Source of the DNA: Scopulibacillus darangshiensis | GTDB lineage: Bacteria > Bacillota > Bacilli > Bacillales > Sporolactobacillaceae | DNA length: 64,000 nucleotides | Assembly: GCF_004341035.1 (NCBI RefSeq) | Contig: NZ_SLXK01000009.1 | Coordinates: 62,001-126,000, forward strand | Direction: 5' to 3' | Shown: in pieces, positions 1 through 8,662 of the stretch | How the letters are laid out: each line of letters starts with the position of its first letter | How positions within the stretch are numbered: position 1 is the stretch's first letter | Notes under the pieces: generated by a model | Database searches by the model: none | What the model saw: the letters and a program-made list of their open reading frames with translations, nothing else | What the model was told of the DNA's origin: nothing | Made by a program: the position numbers and the translations under genes

Positions 1-1659
1 ACACCTGGTGAATCGGAATTGACGCCTCCTTCGGTTGAGAGAACGATTGATGTTGGTTCAAGGATCATTGATATTTCATCAATTATGGAAGTCTTCACCC
101 ATTTTAACATGCCAAACGCGGCTTTTCGGCAATTATCTGCACGTTACATGCAATCATTGCTGCACGTTACAGATCAACTTAGCCAGGAAATTTTACAGAC
201 CAAGCTGCTTAGGAATAGTCTCAAGCAAGTTGTAGATTATTCTGACGATGCAATGCTGCTGTTAACTAAGGATGGTCTTATCAACGTTATAAATCAAAAA
301 GCGACTGATATCCTTAACTTGGACGGAAGTGACGTTCTTGGAAAACCAATGACAAGCAGCATTCATTCATCATTTTCTAAAGCCATCTCATCAATTAAAG
401 ACGACTATGATTTTTTTAAGGACGTCGATCAAATCACGTATTACATTCGGAAAAAGGAGATAGTTGTTGATGGAGACTTTTTTGGCACTGTTATTTTGTT
501 TCGCAAAGCAAATGAAATCCAGCAAATCGAACATCAATACCGCAATCAAACGAAAAGCAAAAATTTTATAGCTAAATATAGCTTTGAAGACATTATAACC
601 AGAAATGAATCGATTCTTGAAACGATTAAAGTGGGGAAAAAATTAGCGCAAAGCAATGGGACAATCCTAATTCTTGGTGAAACAGGGACTGGAAAGGAAA
701 TCCTTGCACAAGCTGTCCACAATGCGTCACCGCGCTCGTATTATCCTTTTGTTGGTGTGAATTTTGCAGCTTTCTCCGAATCCCTGCTTGAAAGTGAATT
801 GTTCGGTTATGAAAAAGGCGCTTTTACAGGTGCCAGTAAAAACGGCCGGAGCGGTTTATTTGAACAGGCCCATAGAGGCACCCTTTTTCTTGATGAAATT
901 GGGGATGCCGCGCCTGCTCTTCAAAATCGTCTGCTCCGTGTTTTGCAAGAAAAAGAAATTATGCGGGTTGGCGGGGAGCAGGTTATCCCGCTTGATCTAA
1001 GGATCGTTGCTGCTACAAACAAAAACCTCGAAGAAATGATAGAGTGTGGGACATTCAGAAAAGACCTTTTTTATCGGCTTAATGTCTTGCCTATTTATGT
1101 TCCCCCTCTAAGGGACAGACCAGAAGATATCCCTCTATTGGTACGGCATTTAACTGCGGAAATAGCAAGGGAAATGGTGAAATCCCCCCTGAACTTTTCA
1201 GACGATGCCTTTACAGCTTTAAAAGAGTATCACTGGCCGGGGAATATCAGGGAACTTCGCAATGTCGCTGAATATCTCATGCATGTATGCGAAGGTACAG
1301 TTTTCAAAGAACACCTGCCCTTTTTATCAAAACAACAACGATTTATCAACATCAAGAGGGAGGACAATCAAAACTTTGTAGACTTGCTCGATGACTTTAA
1401 AGAAAAGGGGTTCCTAAAGGAGATGCTGATGATTTTACGGGTTTTATCCGAAAATCCCCGCACGCAGTCAGGGAGGAACGCTATTTTGCAAGATTTGCAT
1501 CAGCTTGGCATTTGCCTCACGGAGCAACAATTAAGGTACAGGCTTGAACTGCTTCGTGATGTAGGAGCGATTTCAGTTCACCGCGGTCGGAAAGGAACGT
1601 CAATAAGCCAAAAGGGAAAAGATTTTCTAAACCTTTGTAATAAAAAAAGTGATATCTAA
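1..1659 (+). CDS. Sigma-54-dependent transcriptional activator (5' partial)
   Basis: Bacterial enhancer-binding protein that would open sigma-54 RNA polymerase promoters. The frame is open to base 1, so the N-terminus lies outside the window; a TTG at 19 is only the first internal start-like codon. The visible part has an upstream sensory segment, a PAS-like domain (about residues 70-170 counted from base 19), then an AAA+ domain with Walker A GETGTGKE (about 219), the sigma-54 contact loop GAFTGA (about 267) and the Walker B-type LFLDEIGD. The C-terminus has no obvious Fis-type helix-turn-helix; it ends in a winged-helix-like stretch (RYRLELLRDVGAISV). It lies directly upstream of a sigma-54 promoter (1768-1784), so the nhaC-iadA operon is its likely target. 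Family assignment is secure; the effector is unknown. Confidence 0.93.
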   Translation, partial: TPGESELTPPSVERTIDVGSRIIDISSIMEVFTHFNMPNAAFRQLSARYMQSLLHVTDQLSQEILQTKLLRNSLKQVVDYSDDAMLLLTKDGLINVINQKATDILNLDGSDVLGKPMTSSIHSSFSKAISSIKDDYDFFKDVDQITYYIRKKEIVVDGDFFGTVILFRKANEIQQIEHQYRNQTKSKNFIAKYSFEDIITRNESILETIKVGKKLAQSNGTILILGETGTGKEILAQAVHNASPRSYYPFVGVNFAAFSESLLESELFGYEKGAFTGASKNGRSGLFEQAHRGTLFLDEIGDAAPALQNRLLRVLQEKEIMRVGGEQVIPLDLRIVAATNKNLEEMIECGTFRKDLFYRLNVLPIYVPPLRDRPEDIPLLVRHLTAEIAREMVKSPLNFSDDAFTALKEYHWPGNIRELRNVAEYLMHVCEGTVFKEHLPFLSKQQRFINIKREDNQNFVDLLDDFKEKGFLKEMLMILRVLSENPRTQSGRNAILQDLHQLGICLTEQQLRYRLELLRDVGAISVHRGRKGTSISQKGKDFLNLCNKKSDI

Positions 1660-1669
1660 TATGTGGATG

Positions 1670-1730
1670 GGTTCACCTTTTTAAATGGGTGAACCTATTT
1701 AGCCAAAAAAGGGTGAACCAGGTGACCCTG
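1670..1730. promoter_or_regulatory. Candidate enhancer sites for the sigma-54 activator
   Basis: Three copies of one 8-bp word cluster here: GGTTCACC at 1670-1677, its exact reverse complement GGTGAACC at 1688-1695, and GGTGAACC again at 1712-1719, followed by GGTGACCC. They lie about 75-115 bp upstream of the -24/-12 promoter, a usual distance for enhancer-binding-protein sites. The first pair could also fold as a weak terminator hairpin for the upstream regulator gene, so the site may serve both roles. Binding is inferred. Confidence 0.6.
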
Positions 1731-1767
1731 AAACATGGCTGTAAGCGGACGATTCATAGTTAATTAG

Positions 1768-1784
1768 TTGGCATGGAACTTGCT
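1768..1784 (+). promoter_or_regulatory. Sigma-54 (-24/-12) promoter
   Basis: TTGGCATGGAACTTGCT matches the sigma-54 consensus (TTGGCAC-N5-TTGC) with the invariant GG (1770-1771) and GC (1782-1783) exactly ten bases apart. It lies 67 bp before the nhaC start and after a sigma-54 activator gene, which strongly supports it. Confidence 0.85.
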
Positions 1785-1850
1785 TATTAAGAGTAAATAG
1801 AATTTGCGGAATAATCCGTAACAACCTTAACACTTGGGAGGAGACGATCA

Positions 1851-3299
1851 ATGAAAAGAAAGCCTACACTGCTTGAAGCCATATTGCCGATTGCGATCAT
1901 GATCTTTTTACTTGCATTTGGTTATGGCTATTTAAAACTTAGTCCTGAGCCATTGTTAATCCTTGCCGCATTTTGTGCGGGAATAATCGGCCTGCGTGTC
2001 GGTTTGACGTGGGAGGAGATGCTGGCCGGGATCCGGAAAAAGCTTGATACATCGATGCCTGCCATGCTTATTCTGATCTCAATCGGTCTGTTGATTGGTA
2101 CGTGGATGGCATCCGGCACGATTCCAATGATTATATATTACGGTTTGAAAATCATTGATCCTAGTTATGTAATCGTGATCGCATTCATCGTTACCGCCAT
2201 CGTTTCTATTATTACTGGGACGTCGTGGGGGGCAGCCGGGACAGTCGGCATTGCTTTGGTTGGGATCGCGCAAGGACTGGATGCACCTGTCGCGGTAACC
2301 GCCGGGGCCGTTGTCAGCGGGGCTTATTTTGGTGACAAACTTTCCCCATTATCGGACACGACCAACTTGGCCCCTGTTGCAGCTGGCAGTGAGTTATATG
2401 AACATGTCAAACATATGTTGTATACGACGATACCCGCTACGATTATTTCGCTGATCATCTATTTCTTTCTTGGCTTTCATTTAACAGGAGGAGCAAAGGC
2501 GGCATCTGAAAAGACAACAGCCATGCTCCAATCTTTAAGTGACATGTTCAACTGGAACCTGCTCCTATTATTGCCGCCAGTGATTATCCTTTATGGATCG
2601 ATTCGCAAAAAGCCGACGCTGCCGACGATTGTCATATCCGCAATAGTCGCAGGAATATTAGCTAAGTTTGTTCAGGGTTTTTCTTTAAAAGCCATTTTCA
2701 CATCTGGTGTAAGCGGGTTTAATGTCTCTATGATGGAAACAATAGGATATAATCCAGACAGTGTTGTTGCTGATGTGGCGACGTTGCTTAACCGCGGTGG
2801 ACTTGAGTCAATGATTGATGTGACACTGCTCGTCTTCTGTGCCTTTGCCTTTGCCGGTATTATTAGTGAATCAGGTTGTTTAACTGTTTTGCTGGAAAAC
2901 CTGATGAAAGTGGTTAAGAAGACAGGCGGACTGGTTCTTTCAACTGTCATCTCTTGTATAACAACTGCTCTAGTCACAGGAAGCTCGTATTTATCTATCA
3001 TTATTCCAGGAGAAATTTTTAAAGAAACCTATCAATCTAGGAAACTAAAAGCCAAAAACCTATCCCGAACACTAGAGGACTCAGGAACGGTCGTCGTGCC
3101 GATTATTCCTTGGTCAGAAGCAGCGGTATACATGGCGGGAACGCTCGGCGTCTCGACACTCAGCTACGCACCGTGGGCGTTCTTATGTTACCTTGGCTTT
3201 ATTTTTGCCATTATTTACGGTTATACGGGCTTCGGGATTGCAAAAGAAGAAAGTGTCTCAACTAGTAAAGCCGGACAACAAAAAGATATGAGTCAATAG
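1851..3299 (+). CDS. NhaC-family Na+/H+ antiporter-type transporter
   Basis: Integral membrane protein of 482 aa with about 11-12 hydrophobic segments and the NhaC signature region (GAYFGDKLSPLSDTTNLAP near residue 155-175). The family includes Na+/H+ antiporters and also solute/cation exchangers such as malate-lactate and amino acid transporters. A GGAGGAG ribosome site precedes the ATG by about 8 bases. It is the first gene after a sigma-54 promoter and is followed after 20 bp by isoaspartyl dipeptidase. That pairing suggests it imports an amino acid or small peptide rather than serving plain pH homeostasis. A second NhaC gene lies at 5916. The transported solute is inference. Confidence 0.9.
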   Translation: MKRKPTLLEAILPIAIMIFLLAFGYGYLKLSPEPLLILAAFCAGIIGLRVGLTWEEMLAGIRKKLDTSMPAMLILISIGLLIGTWMASGTIPMIIYYGLKIIDPSYVIVIAFIVTAIVSIITGTSWGAAGTVGIALVGIAQGLDAPVAVTAGAVVSGAYFGDKLSPLSDTTNLAPVAAGSELYEHVKHMLYTTIPATIISLIIYFFLGFHLTGGAKAASEKTTAMLQSLSDMFNWNLLLLLPPVIILYGSIRKKPTLPTIVISAIVAGILAKFVQGFSLKAIFTSGVSGFNVSMMETIGYNPDSVVADVATLLNRGGLESMIDVTLLVFCAFAFAGIISESGCLTVLLENLMKVVKKTGGLVLSTVISCITTALVTGSSYLSIIIPGEIFKETYQSRKLKAKNLSRTLEDSGTVVVPIIPWSEAAVYMAGTLGVSTLSYAPWAFLCYLGFIFAIIYGYTGFGIAKEESVSTSKAGQQKDMSQ

Positions 3300-3319
3300 A
3301 TGCACCAGGAGGAATAGAG

Positions 3320-4498
3320 ATGTTAAAGCTGATAAAAAATGCAAAAGTTTATGCGCCAGATTATTTAGGTTTGAAGGACCTTTTGCTTGTAGAAGGCAAA
3401 ATTTATGCGATTGAAGGGAAAATAGAGATTTCCGATCATTGGGCTAATCCTGAAATCATTGATGCTGATGGAAGAATGGTGATCCCCGGACTGATTGACC
3501 AACATGTGCACTTAATAGGTGGCGGGGGCGAACTAGGCTTTGCCAGCCGTACACCGGAAGTGATGCTGTCCAACATTATAAAGTCAGGAATAACAACTGT
3601 GGTTGGTTTGCTTGGAACAGATGGCACGGCACGGCATATCGAATCGCTGCTTGCAAAGGCAAAAGGGCTGGAAGACGAGGGGATTACCACCTTTATTCAT
3701 ACCGGTTCTTATGGTTATCCAAGCCCGACGCTTACTGGTCATGTGAAAAGAGATATCATGTTTATTGATAAAATCATTGGGGTGAAAATCGCTCTTTCCG
3801 ATCACCGTTCTTCCCAAATTTCGAGCCGCGAACTAACATATTTGGCTTCTGAAGCGAGAGTCGGCGGGATGTTAAGCGGGAAGCCTGGCATGGTGCACAT
3901 TCATATGGGTGATGGCAAAGGTTATATGACGCCAATTATAGAAGCCATTGAAAACAGCGACATCCCCATCCATCAATTTGTTCCGACACATGTGGCAAGA
4001 AATCGCGGTTTGTTCGATTGCGCTATTGATTTCACTAAAAGAGGCGGGAATATTGATATTACTTCATTTGCAGAGGGGCAAGATATTAATAACGAGATTA
4101 AACCGAGCGATGCGGTGCTGGAATGTCTCGATCAAAAGGTGGCGCTTGAGCATGTGACGCTAAGTTCAGATGGCAACGGCAGCATTCCGAAGTATGATGC
4201 CGATGGGCGAATTACCGGAATAGGGATCGCAAAACAAGATACCTTATGGCTGACCGTTAAAAACCTTGTTAAACAAGGCATGGATCTATCGGATGCTTTG
4301 CTGCCCATAACTTCAAATGTTGCCAAACGAATCGGAGCCTTTCCGCAAAAAGGGCGGATTGCAAAGGGCTGTGATGCCGATCTCGTGATGTTGAACGACA
4401 ACCTCGATATTGATGGCGTCATCGCCAAAGGCCAAATCATGATGCAAGACGGCCGCGTCGTTGTTAAGGGGACATTTGAAGGTGATATTTTTATATGA
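3320..4498 (+). CDS. iadA: Isoaspartyl dipeptidase (beta-aspartyl peptidase)
   Basis: Cytosolic zinc amidohydrolase that cleaves beta-aspartyl (isoaspartyl) dipeptides, releasing aspartate. The 392-aa length fits IadA. The N-terminal metal motif HVH sits in GLIDQHVHLIGGGGE (about residue 57), then the TxxGLLGTD segment, the candidate metal-bridging lysine in GVKIALSDHRSS (about 155) and a late Asp region (SSDGNGS). It overlaps nothing and starts 20 bp after nhaC with an AGGAGG site at about 3307, so it is almost certainly cotranscribed from the sigma-54 promoter. A hairpin terminator follows at 4506. The product is a confident family call; induction by a peptide signal is inferred. Confidence 0.92.
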   Translation: MLKLIKNAKVYAPDYLGLKDLLLVEGKIYAIEGKIEISDHWANPEIIDADGRMVIPGLIDQHVHLIGGGGELGFASRTPEVMLSNIIKSGITTVVGLLGTDGTARHIESLLAKAKGLEDEGITTFIHTGSYGYPSPTLTGHVKRDIMFIDKIIGVKIALSDHRSSQISSRELTYLASEARVGGMLSGKPGMVHIHMGDGKGYMTPIIEAIENSDIPIHQFVPTHVARNRGLFDCAIDFTKRGGNIDITSFAEGQDINNEIKPSDAVLECLDQKVALEHVTLSSDGNGSIPKYDADGRITGIGIAKQDTLWLTVKNLVKQGMDLSDALLPITSNVAKRIGAFPQKGRIAKGCDADLVMLNDNLDIDGVIAKGQIMMQDGRVVVKGTFEGDIFI

Positions 4499-4505
4499 AA
4501 AGGGA

Positions 4506-4541
4506 CAAAAAGGTCAGCGCATGAGCGTTGCCCTTTTTGTA
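4506..4541 (+). terminator. Rho-independent terminator after iadA
   Basis: AAAAAGG pairs with CCTTTTT and the inner AGCGC pairs with GCGTT around an ATGA loop, ending in a T-rich run. It begins 8 bp after the iadA stop. Confidence 0.75.
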
Positions 4542-4696
4542 TGGATATATGTTTTGTTATGCTAAAAACCGAGAAGATACTTTTCTAAAGATGAAAATAC
4601 CAGAATTCTGTATGATGGCCAATAGAAGGTCATTGGCTATTCCTGTCGAATTCTAAATTAAGCTCATTTTTAAGTCATAAATAGAAGGTGGATACC

Positions 4697-5701
4697 ATGG
4701 ATTTAACAAAATACCCAAAAAGAAAGTATACATTAAGCGAGACGCCAATCGAAAAGCTCGAAAATCTCACGAAAGTGCTCGGCGGCCCTAACATTTTTAT
4801 GAAACGCGATGATATGCTTGGCCTTACTGCCGGAGGGAACAAAACAAGAAAGCTGGAATTTCTCGCAGCGGATGCCCTGGAACAAGGGGCGGATACATTA
4901 ATAACATGCGGGGGAGTGCAATCGAATCATTGCCGCTTGACACTCGCTGCCGCGGTAAGGGAAGGATTGAAATGTCAGCTTGTATTGGAGGAAACCGATT
5001 ACAGCCTGTATAACCCAAAAGCGAGCGGGAATAACTTGCTGTACCATCTAATGGGCGCCGAAAAAATTAAAGTGACAACAGCAGGTCACGATCTGGCGGA
5101 GGACATGCAGGAGTTAAATGAGGAATTGGCACGGGAAGGCCGTAAAGGTTATATGATTCCAGTCGGGGGATCAAATGAGACAGGCACGTTAGGTTACATT
5201 GCTTGTGCCAAAGAAATCATCGGGCAGTCAGGCGATATGGCCATCACTTTTGATCATATTATTACACCAAGCGGCAGCGGCGGAACACAAGCCGGGCTGG
5301 TAGCTGGTTTTAGCGGGAGCGACAGGGGAAATCATGTGATTGGCATCAACGTTAGCCGCAATAGGGAAGAGCAGGAACATCTGATTCGGGACTTGCTGGA
5401 AAGAACCTTTTCATTTCTTAGAACCGACGGCATCACAAAGGAAGCAATCCGCTGTTATGGAGACTATGTTGGCCCTGGATATGCGATACCGACGCCGGAA
5501 ATGGTGGAAGCCGTCCAGCTTGTCGCTCGGACGGAAGGTATTTTGCTGGATCCCGTTTATACGGGAAAAGCAATGGCTGGTCTGATTGACTTGGTTCGCC
5601 AAGGCCATTTTAAAAGGAATGAAAATGTTTTATTTATTCATACGGGAGGCACGCCTGCACTCTACGAATATAGTTCCGTAATGCTGTCGGAAGAGAACTG
5701 A
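4697..5701 (+). CDS. dcyD: D-cysteine desulfhydrase-type PLP enzyme
   Basis: Pyridoxal-phosphate fold-type II enzyme, 334 aa, of the D-cysteine desulfhydrase / ACC deaminase family; the usual reaction is D-cysteine to pyruvate, ammonia and sulfide. The PLP-binding lysine is K49 in GGNKTRKLEF, with CGGVQSNH and the phosphate-binding PSGSGGTQ loop downstream. I start at ATG 4697, which has AGAAGGTGG five bases upstream; a GTG at 4688 lies inside that ribosome site. It stands between two NhaC operons on the same strand but has its own 190-bp upstream region after a terminator, so it may be a separate unit. ACC deaminase activity cannot be excluded from sequence alone. Confidence 0.82.
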   Translation: MDLTKYPKRKYTLSETPIEKLENLTKVLGGPNIFMKRDDMLGLTAGGNKTRKLEFLAADALEQGADTLITCGGVQSNHCRLTLAAAVREGLKCQLVLEETDYSLYNPKASGNNLLYHLMGAEKIKVTTAGHDLAEDMQELNEELAREGRKGYMIPVGGSNETGTLGYIACAKEIIGQSGDMAITFDHIITPSGSGGTQAGLVAGFSGSDRGNHVIGINVSRNREEQEHLIRDLLERTFSFLRTDGITKEAIRCYGDYVGPGYAIPTPEMVEAVQLVARTEGILLDPVYTGKAMAGLIDLVRQGHFKRNENVLFIHTGGTPALYEYSSVMLSEEN

Positions 5702-5792
5702 AGTAAGTTCCGCTTTCATAAAATAATTCCCTCCATTTGAATGCCATATCCTATAATCAAATAGAAAAAACCCATGTTCTTTACCGCTTTTA

Positions 5793-5821
5793 TTGACTAA
5801 AGTCCTCATTTAAACTAAAAT
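5793..5821 (+). promoter_or_regulatory. Sigma-A type promoter for the second nhaC operon
   Basis: TTGACT (5793-5798), a 17-base spacer, then TAAAAT (5816-5821) in an AT-rich gap 95 bp before the nhaC start. Five of six bases match consensus in each box. Unlike the first nhaC operon, no -24/-12 element is seen here. Confidence 0.6.
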
Positions 5822-5915
5822 GTTTAATTATTATCAAAATTGCATTTCTCGTTTTAATAGTATGCAAACTTACTGGATTTAAATGATTTAACTAAGAATA
5901 AGGGAGAAATACGAT

Positions 5916-7358
5916 ATGAGGGCAAAACAACCGGGCTTTTTTCAGGCGATTATTCCGTTAGTGATTCTAATGATTACAGCGGGGTTTTCCATATTTGTTT
6001 GGAACGTAGGGATGTTCGTGCCTTTAATAGCAGGAATTTTGGCAGCGGCAATTCTTGGTTATTTATTGGGGTATAAATGGACCGAACTTGAAAAGTTTCT
6101 GATGCAAGGGGTGTATCGCGCCCTTACACCTATATTTATATTGTTCCTTATTGGAACGATAGTCGGAACGTGGATCTTAAGCGGCGTCATACCAACTCTG
6201 ATTTATTACGGCTTGGCTCTAATCCATCCGTCCATGTTTGTCCCGGCAGTTGCTTTGACAACAGGGATTCTGGCACTATCACTTGGCAGTTCCTTTACCT
6301 CAATTGCCACATTGGGATTGGCTTTTATGGCGATTGGCCAAAGTATGGGTTTCCCGCCTGCTCTTGTGGCAGGGGCGGTCATTTCCGGGGCATACCTTGG
6401 GGATAAAATATCACCGCTTTCGGATACAACAAATGTTGCACCTGCGATGGTGGATACCGATTTGTTTAGCCATGTGCGGCACATGATGTGGGACACTATT
6501 CCCGCTTTTATTATATCACTTATTTTATATTGGATAGTCGGGATGCAATTTTCATTTGATAGCGCCAATATACAAAATGTACAGGATGTTATGAAGGCTT
6601 TGGATGCGTCCTTTAATATCCAACCTCTGTTATTAGTTCTCCCTTTATTTACAATTGTTGTGATGATCAAACGTTTATCCGCGGTCCCTTCTTTAATGTT
6701 GATTAGCGTTCTTGGAGCGGTGGCGGCTGCGATTTTCCAAAGCAGTACGGTAACGGAGATCGTCACCGCGATAACAAACGGATATACGGGGAAGACCGGT
6801 GTAAAGACCGTTGACGCACTCCTGAGGCGCGGCGGCATCACATCGATGTTAAATACGATTGGGTTAATCATTGTCGCAACAGCCCTTGGCGGTATTTTGG
6901 AAGGCACGGGTGCTTTTAAAGCAATGACTGATATATTTATCGGAAAAGTCAGGAGAACGGGATCATTAATTTTATCAACGTTGGCGTCAACGTTTATTGT
7001 AGGGTTTGCAAGTGGGTCACAGTTTTTAGCCGTCATTCTATCAGCCCGTTCGTTTACACAGACTTATAAGGACCGGGGATTGGCCACGAAAAATCTGTCC
7101 CGTTGTGTGGAAGCTGCGGGTACAGTCGGAATTAACCTTGTGCCTTGGGGAGTGCCCGCTGTATTCGCCGCAGGGATCTTAGGTGTTTCGCCGTATCAGT
7201 TTATCCCGTATATCTTTTTTGCTTTCCTTGTACCAATAATAAATGCTATTTACGGTTATACCGGGTTTTCAATTGCGAAACAAACATACTCAAATAGTGA
7301 ATCGCCATCTTCTAATATTGAGGTGTCAGATACGGAAGCGGAGAACCTAAGGAGTTGA
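5916..7358 (+). CDS. NhaC-family Na+/H+ antiporter-type transporter (second copy)
   Basis: Membrane protein of 480 aa with about 11-12 hydrophobic segments and the family core GAYLGDKISPLSDTTNVAP near residue 155, closely matching the copy at 1851 in length and motif order. An AGGGAG site at 5901 sets the ATG. It is followed after only four bases by a PqqB-like metallohydrolase gene, so the two are translated from one message. Location beside D-cysteine desulfhydrase and a hydrolase again points to a solute-coupled role rather than simple sodium export, but that is inference. Confidence 0.9.
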   Translation: MRAKQPGFFQAIIPLVILMITAGFSIFVWNVGMFVPLIAGILAAAILGYLLGYKWTELEKFLMQGVYRALTPIFILFLIGTIVGTWILSGVIPTLIYYGLALIHPSMFVPAVALTTGILALSLGSSFTSIATLGLAFMAIGQSMGFPPALVAGAVISGAYLGDKISPLSDTTNVAPAMVDTDLFSHVRHMMWDTIPAFIISLILYWIVGMQFSFDSANIQNVQDVMKALDASFNIQPLLLVLPLFTIVVMIKRLSAVPSLMLISVLGAVAAAIFQSSTVTEIVTAITNGYTGKTGVKTVDALLRRGGITSMLNTIGLIIVATALGGILEGTGAFKAMTDIFIGKVRRTGSLILSTLASTFIVGFASGSQFLAVILSARSFTQTYKDRGLATKNLSRCVEAAGTVGINLVPWGVPAVFAAGILGVSPYQFIPYIFFAFLVPIINAIYGYTGFSIAKQTYSNSESPSSNIEVSDTEAENLRS

Positions 7359-7362
7359 TGAT

Positions 7363-8235
7363 ATGAATGCAAAAGCGGTTATAAAGGTATTAGGGACAGC
7401 ACAGGATGGCGGGGTCCCTCAAGCGAATTGTACCTGTGACCATTGCCTTGCAACCTATGAAAATCCGAAGTTAAAACGTTTCGCGGCGGCATTGGCTGTC
7501 ATCCTCCCGAATAAACAACGATGGCACCTTATTGACGCGACCCCGGACTTGCGCGAGCAAATGGCAACTTTACGTCAACACAAGTTAGGTTTAATGGATA
7601 GTGTATTATTGACCCACGCCCATATTGGCCATTACACAGGATTGATGTTCTTAGGGAAGGAATCGATCTCGACCAAGAGATTACCGGTATACGCTGATGA
7701 CACACTGAAAAAATTTCTTTCCGCCCATGCACCTTGGAAGCAACTCATCGATTTGGAAAATATCCGGGTCAAATCCATGCAAGCTAATGAAACTTTTGAA
7801 ATTGATGATCATGTGACAATCACACCGCTTGAAGTCCCGCACCGCAATGAATATTCTAATACATTTGGCTTCATCATTTCGGGGACCAATAAGAAACTGT
7901 TGTACATTCCTGATATTGATAGCTGGGAAGTCTGGCAACAGGACATTAGACATGTTGCGGCAGAAATGGATTACTGTCTATTGGACGGCACCTTTTATTC
8001 GGAACAAGAGCTTGAGAAAATGGGAAGGACATACAAAGAAGTCCCGCATCCATTGCTGACTCATACGATGGATTTGCTTCAAGAGGTTGCTTCTAATGGA
8101 AAAACAAAGGTTTACTTCACTCACTTTAATCATACGAATGCTGCTATTGACCCAAATAGTGAGGTGAGGGAGATTATTAAAAGCAGGGGCTTTTTTGTTG
8201 CCGAAGAAGGCATGGAGATTCCGTTGTCCTTGTGA
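7363..8235 (+). CDS. PqqB-like metallo-beta-lactamase-fold hydrolase
   Basis: Soluble MBL-fold protein of 290 aa resembling the PqqB branch. It begins with an LGTAQDGGVPQ segment and a CTCDHC cysteine pair-like motif (about residues 24-29), and carries LLTHAHIGHYTGL (about 83). In this motif the usual Asp of HxHxDH is Gly, as in PqqB-like members, so standard two-zinc hydrolase chemistry is not assured. PqqB itself acts in PQQ synthesis, but no other pqq gene is present here, so a PQQ role is unlikely. It sits 4 bp behind the nhaC gene with AAGGAG upstream. Substrate unknown; probably processes whatever the antiporter moves. Confidence 0.75.
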   Translation: MNAKAVIKVLGTAQDGGVPQANCTCDHCLATYENPKLKRFAAALAVILPNKQRWHLIDATPDLREQMATLRQHKLGLMDSVLLTHAHIGHYTGLMFLGKESISTKRLPVYADDTLKKFLSAHAPWKQLIDLENIRVKSMQANETFEIDDHVTITPLEVPHRNEYSNTFGFIISGTNKKLLYIPDIDSWEVWQQDIRHVAAEMDYCLLDGTFYSEQELEKMGRTYKEVPHPLLTHTMDLLQEVASNGKTKVYFTHFNHTNAAIDPNSEVREIIKSRGFFVAEEGMEIPLSL

Positions 8236-8259
8236 AAAATAGATTTTAAAAAATAAACA

Positions 8260-8295
8260 GGGGACAAAAAGACTCACTCTTTTTGTCCCCTTATC
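8260..8295. terminator. Bidirectional rho-independent terminator
   Basis: Perfect 13-bp stem GGGGACAAAAAGA / TCTTTTTGTCCCC with a 5-base loop. It sits 24 bp after the MBL gene and 30 bp beyond the gltS remnant, which points the opposite way. Confidence 0.85.
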
Positions 8296-8320
8296 GATTT
8301 AATTATTAAAAACATAAGTC

Positions 8321-8662
8321 CTATTTAAATATATTAATAAAAGCAATAATAATTGGAATACCCAAGCTATCAATTAAGAATGCTCCGACGATCGGTACAA
8401 TCAAAAAGGCCTTCTTAGATTCACCGTATTTTTTCGTTATGGCATCCATATTAGCCATAGCGTTAGGTGTAGCCCCTAATCCGTGTCCGGAAAGTCCGCC
8501 GACCATAACGGCTGCATCGTAATCCTTACCTAAAATACGGAAGGCGACAAAAACCCCCAGCAAAACTATGAAAATAACTTGAACGAATACGATAACTAAG
8601 AGAGGAAGAGCCAAATCGACAATCTGCCATAGTTCTATACTCATTGAAAAATCGAACAACAA
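8321..8662 (-). pseudogene. gltS: Sodium/glutamate symporter GltS, C-terminal fragment
   Basis: About 108 codons match the C-terminal quarter of GltS: LALPLLVIVFVQVIF membrane segment, then ILGKDYDAAVMVGG, GLGATPNAMANMDA and KAFLIVPIVGAFLID, all strongly conserved in the family. Intact GltS has about 400 residues, so the first three quarters are missing. The frame breaks near 8645-8660, exactly where a LysR fragment on the other strand begins. No start or ribosome site suited to a membrane protein is seen, so it is not expected to function. Confidence 0.85.

Noticed and set aside
6206-7036. 276-aa minus-strand frame inside the second nhaC gene
   Set aside because: Antisense to a strongly conserved membrane protein; composition is the mirror of hydrophobic codons.
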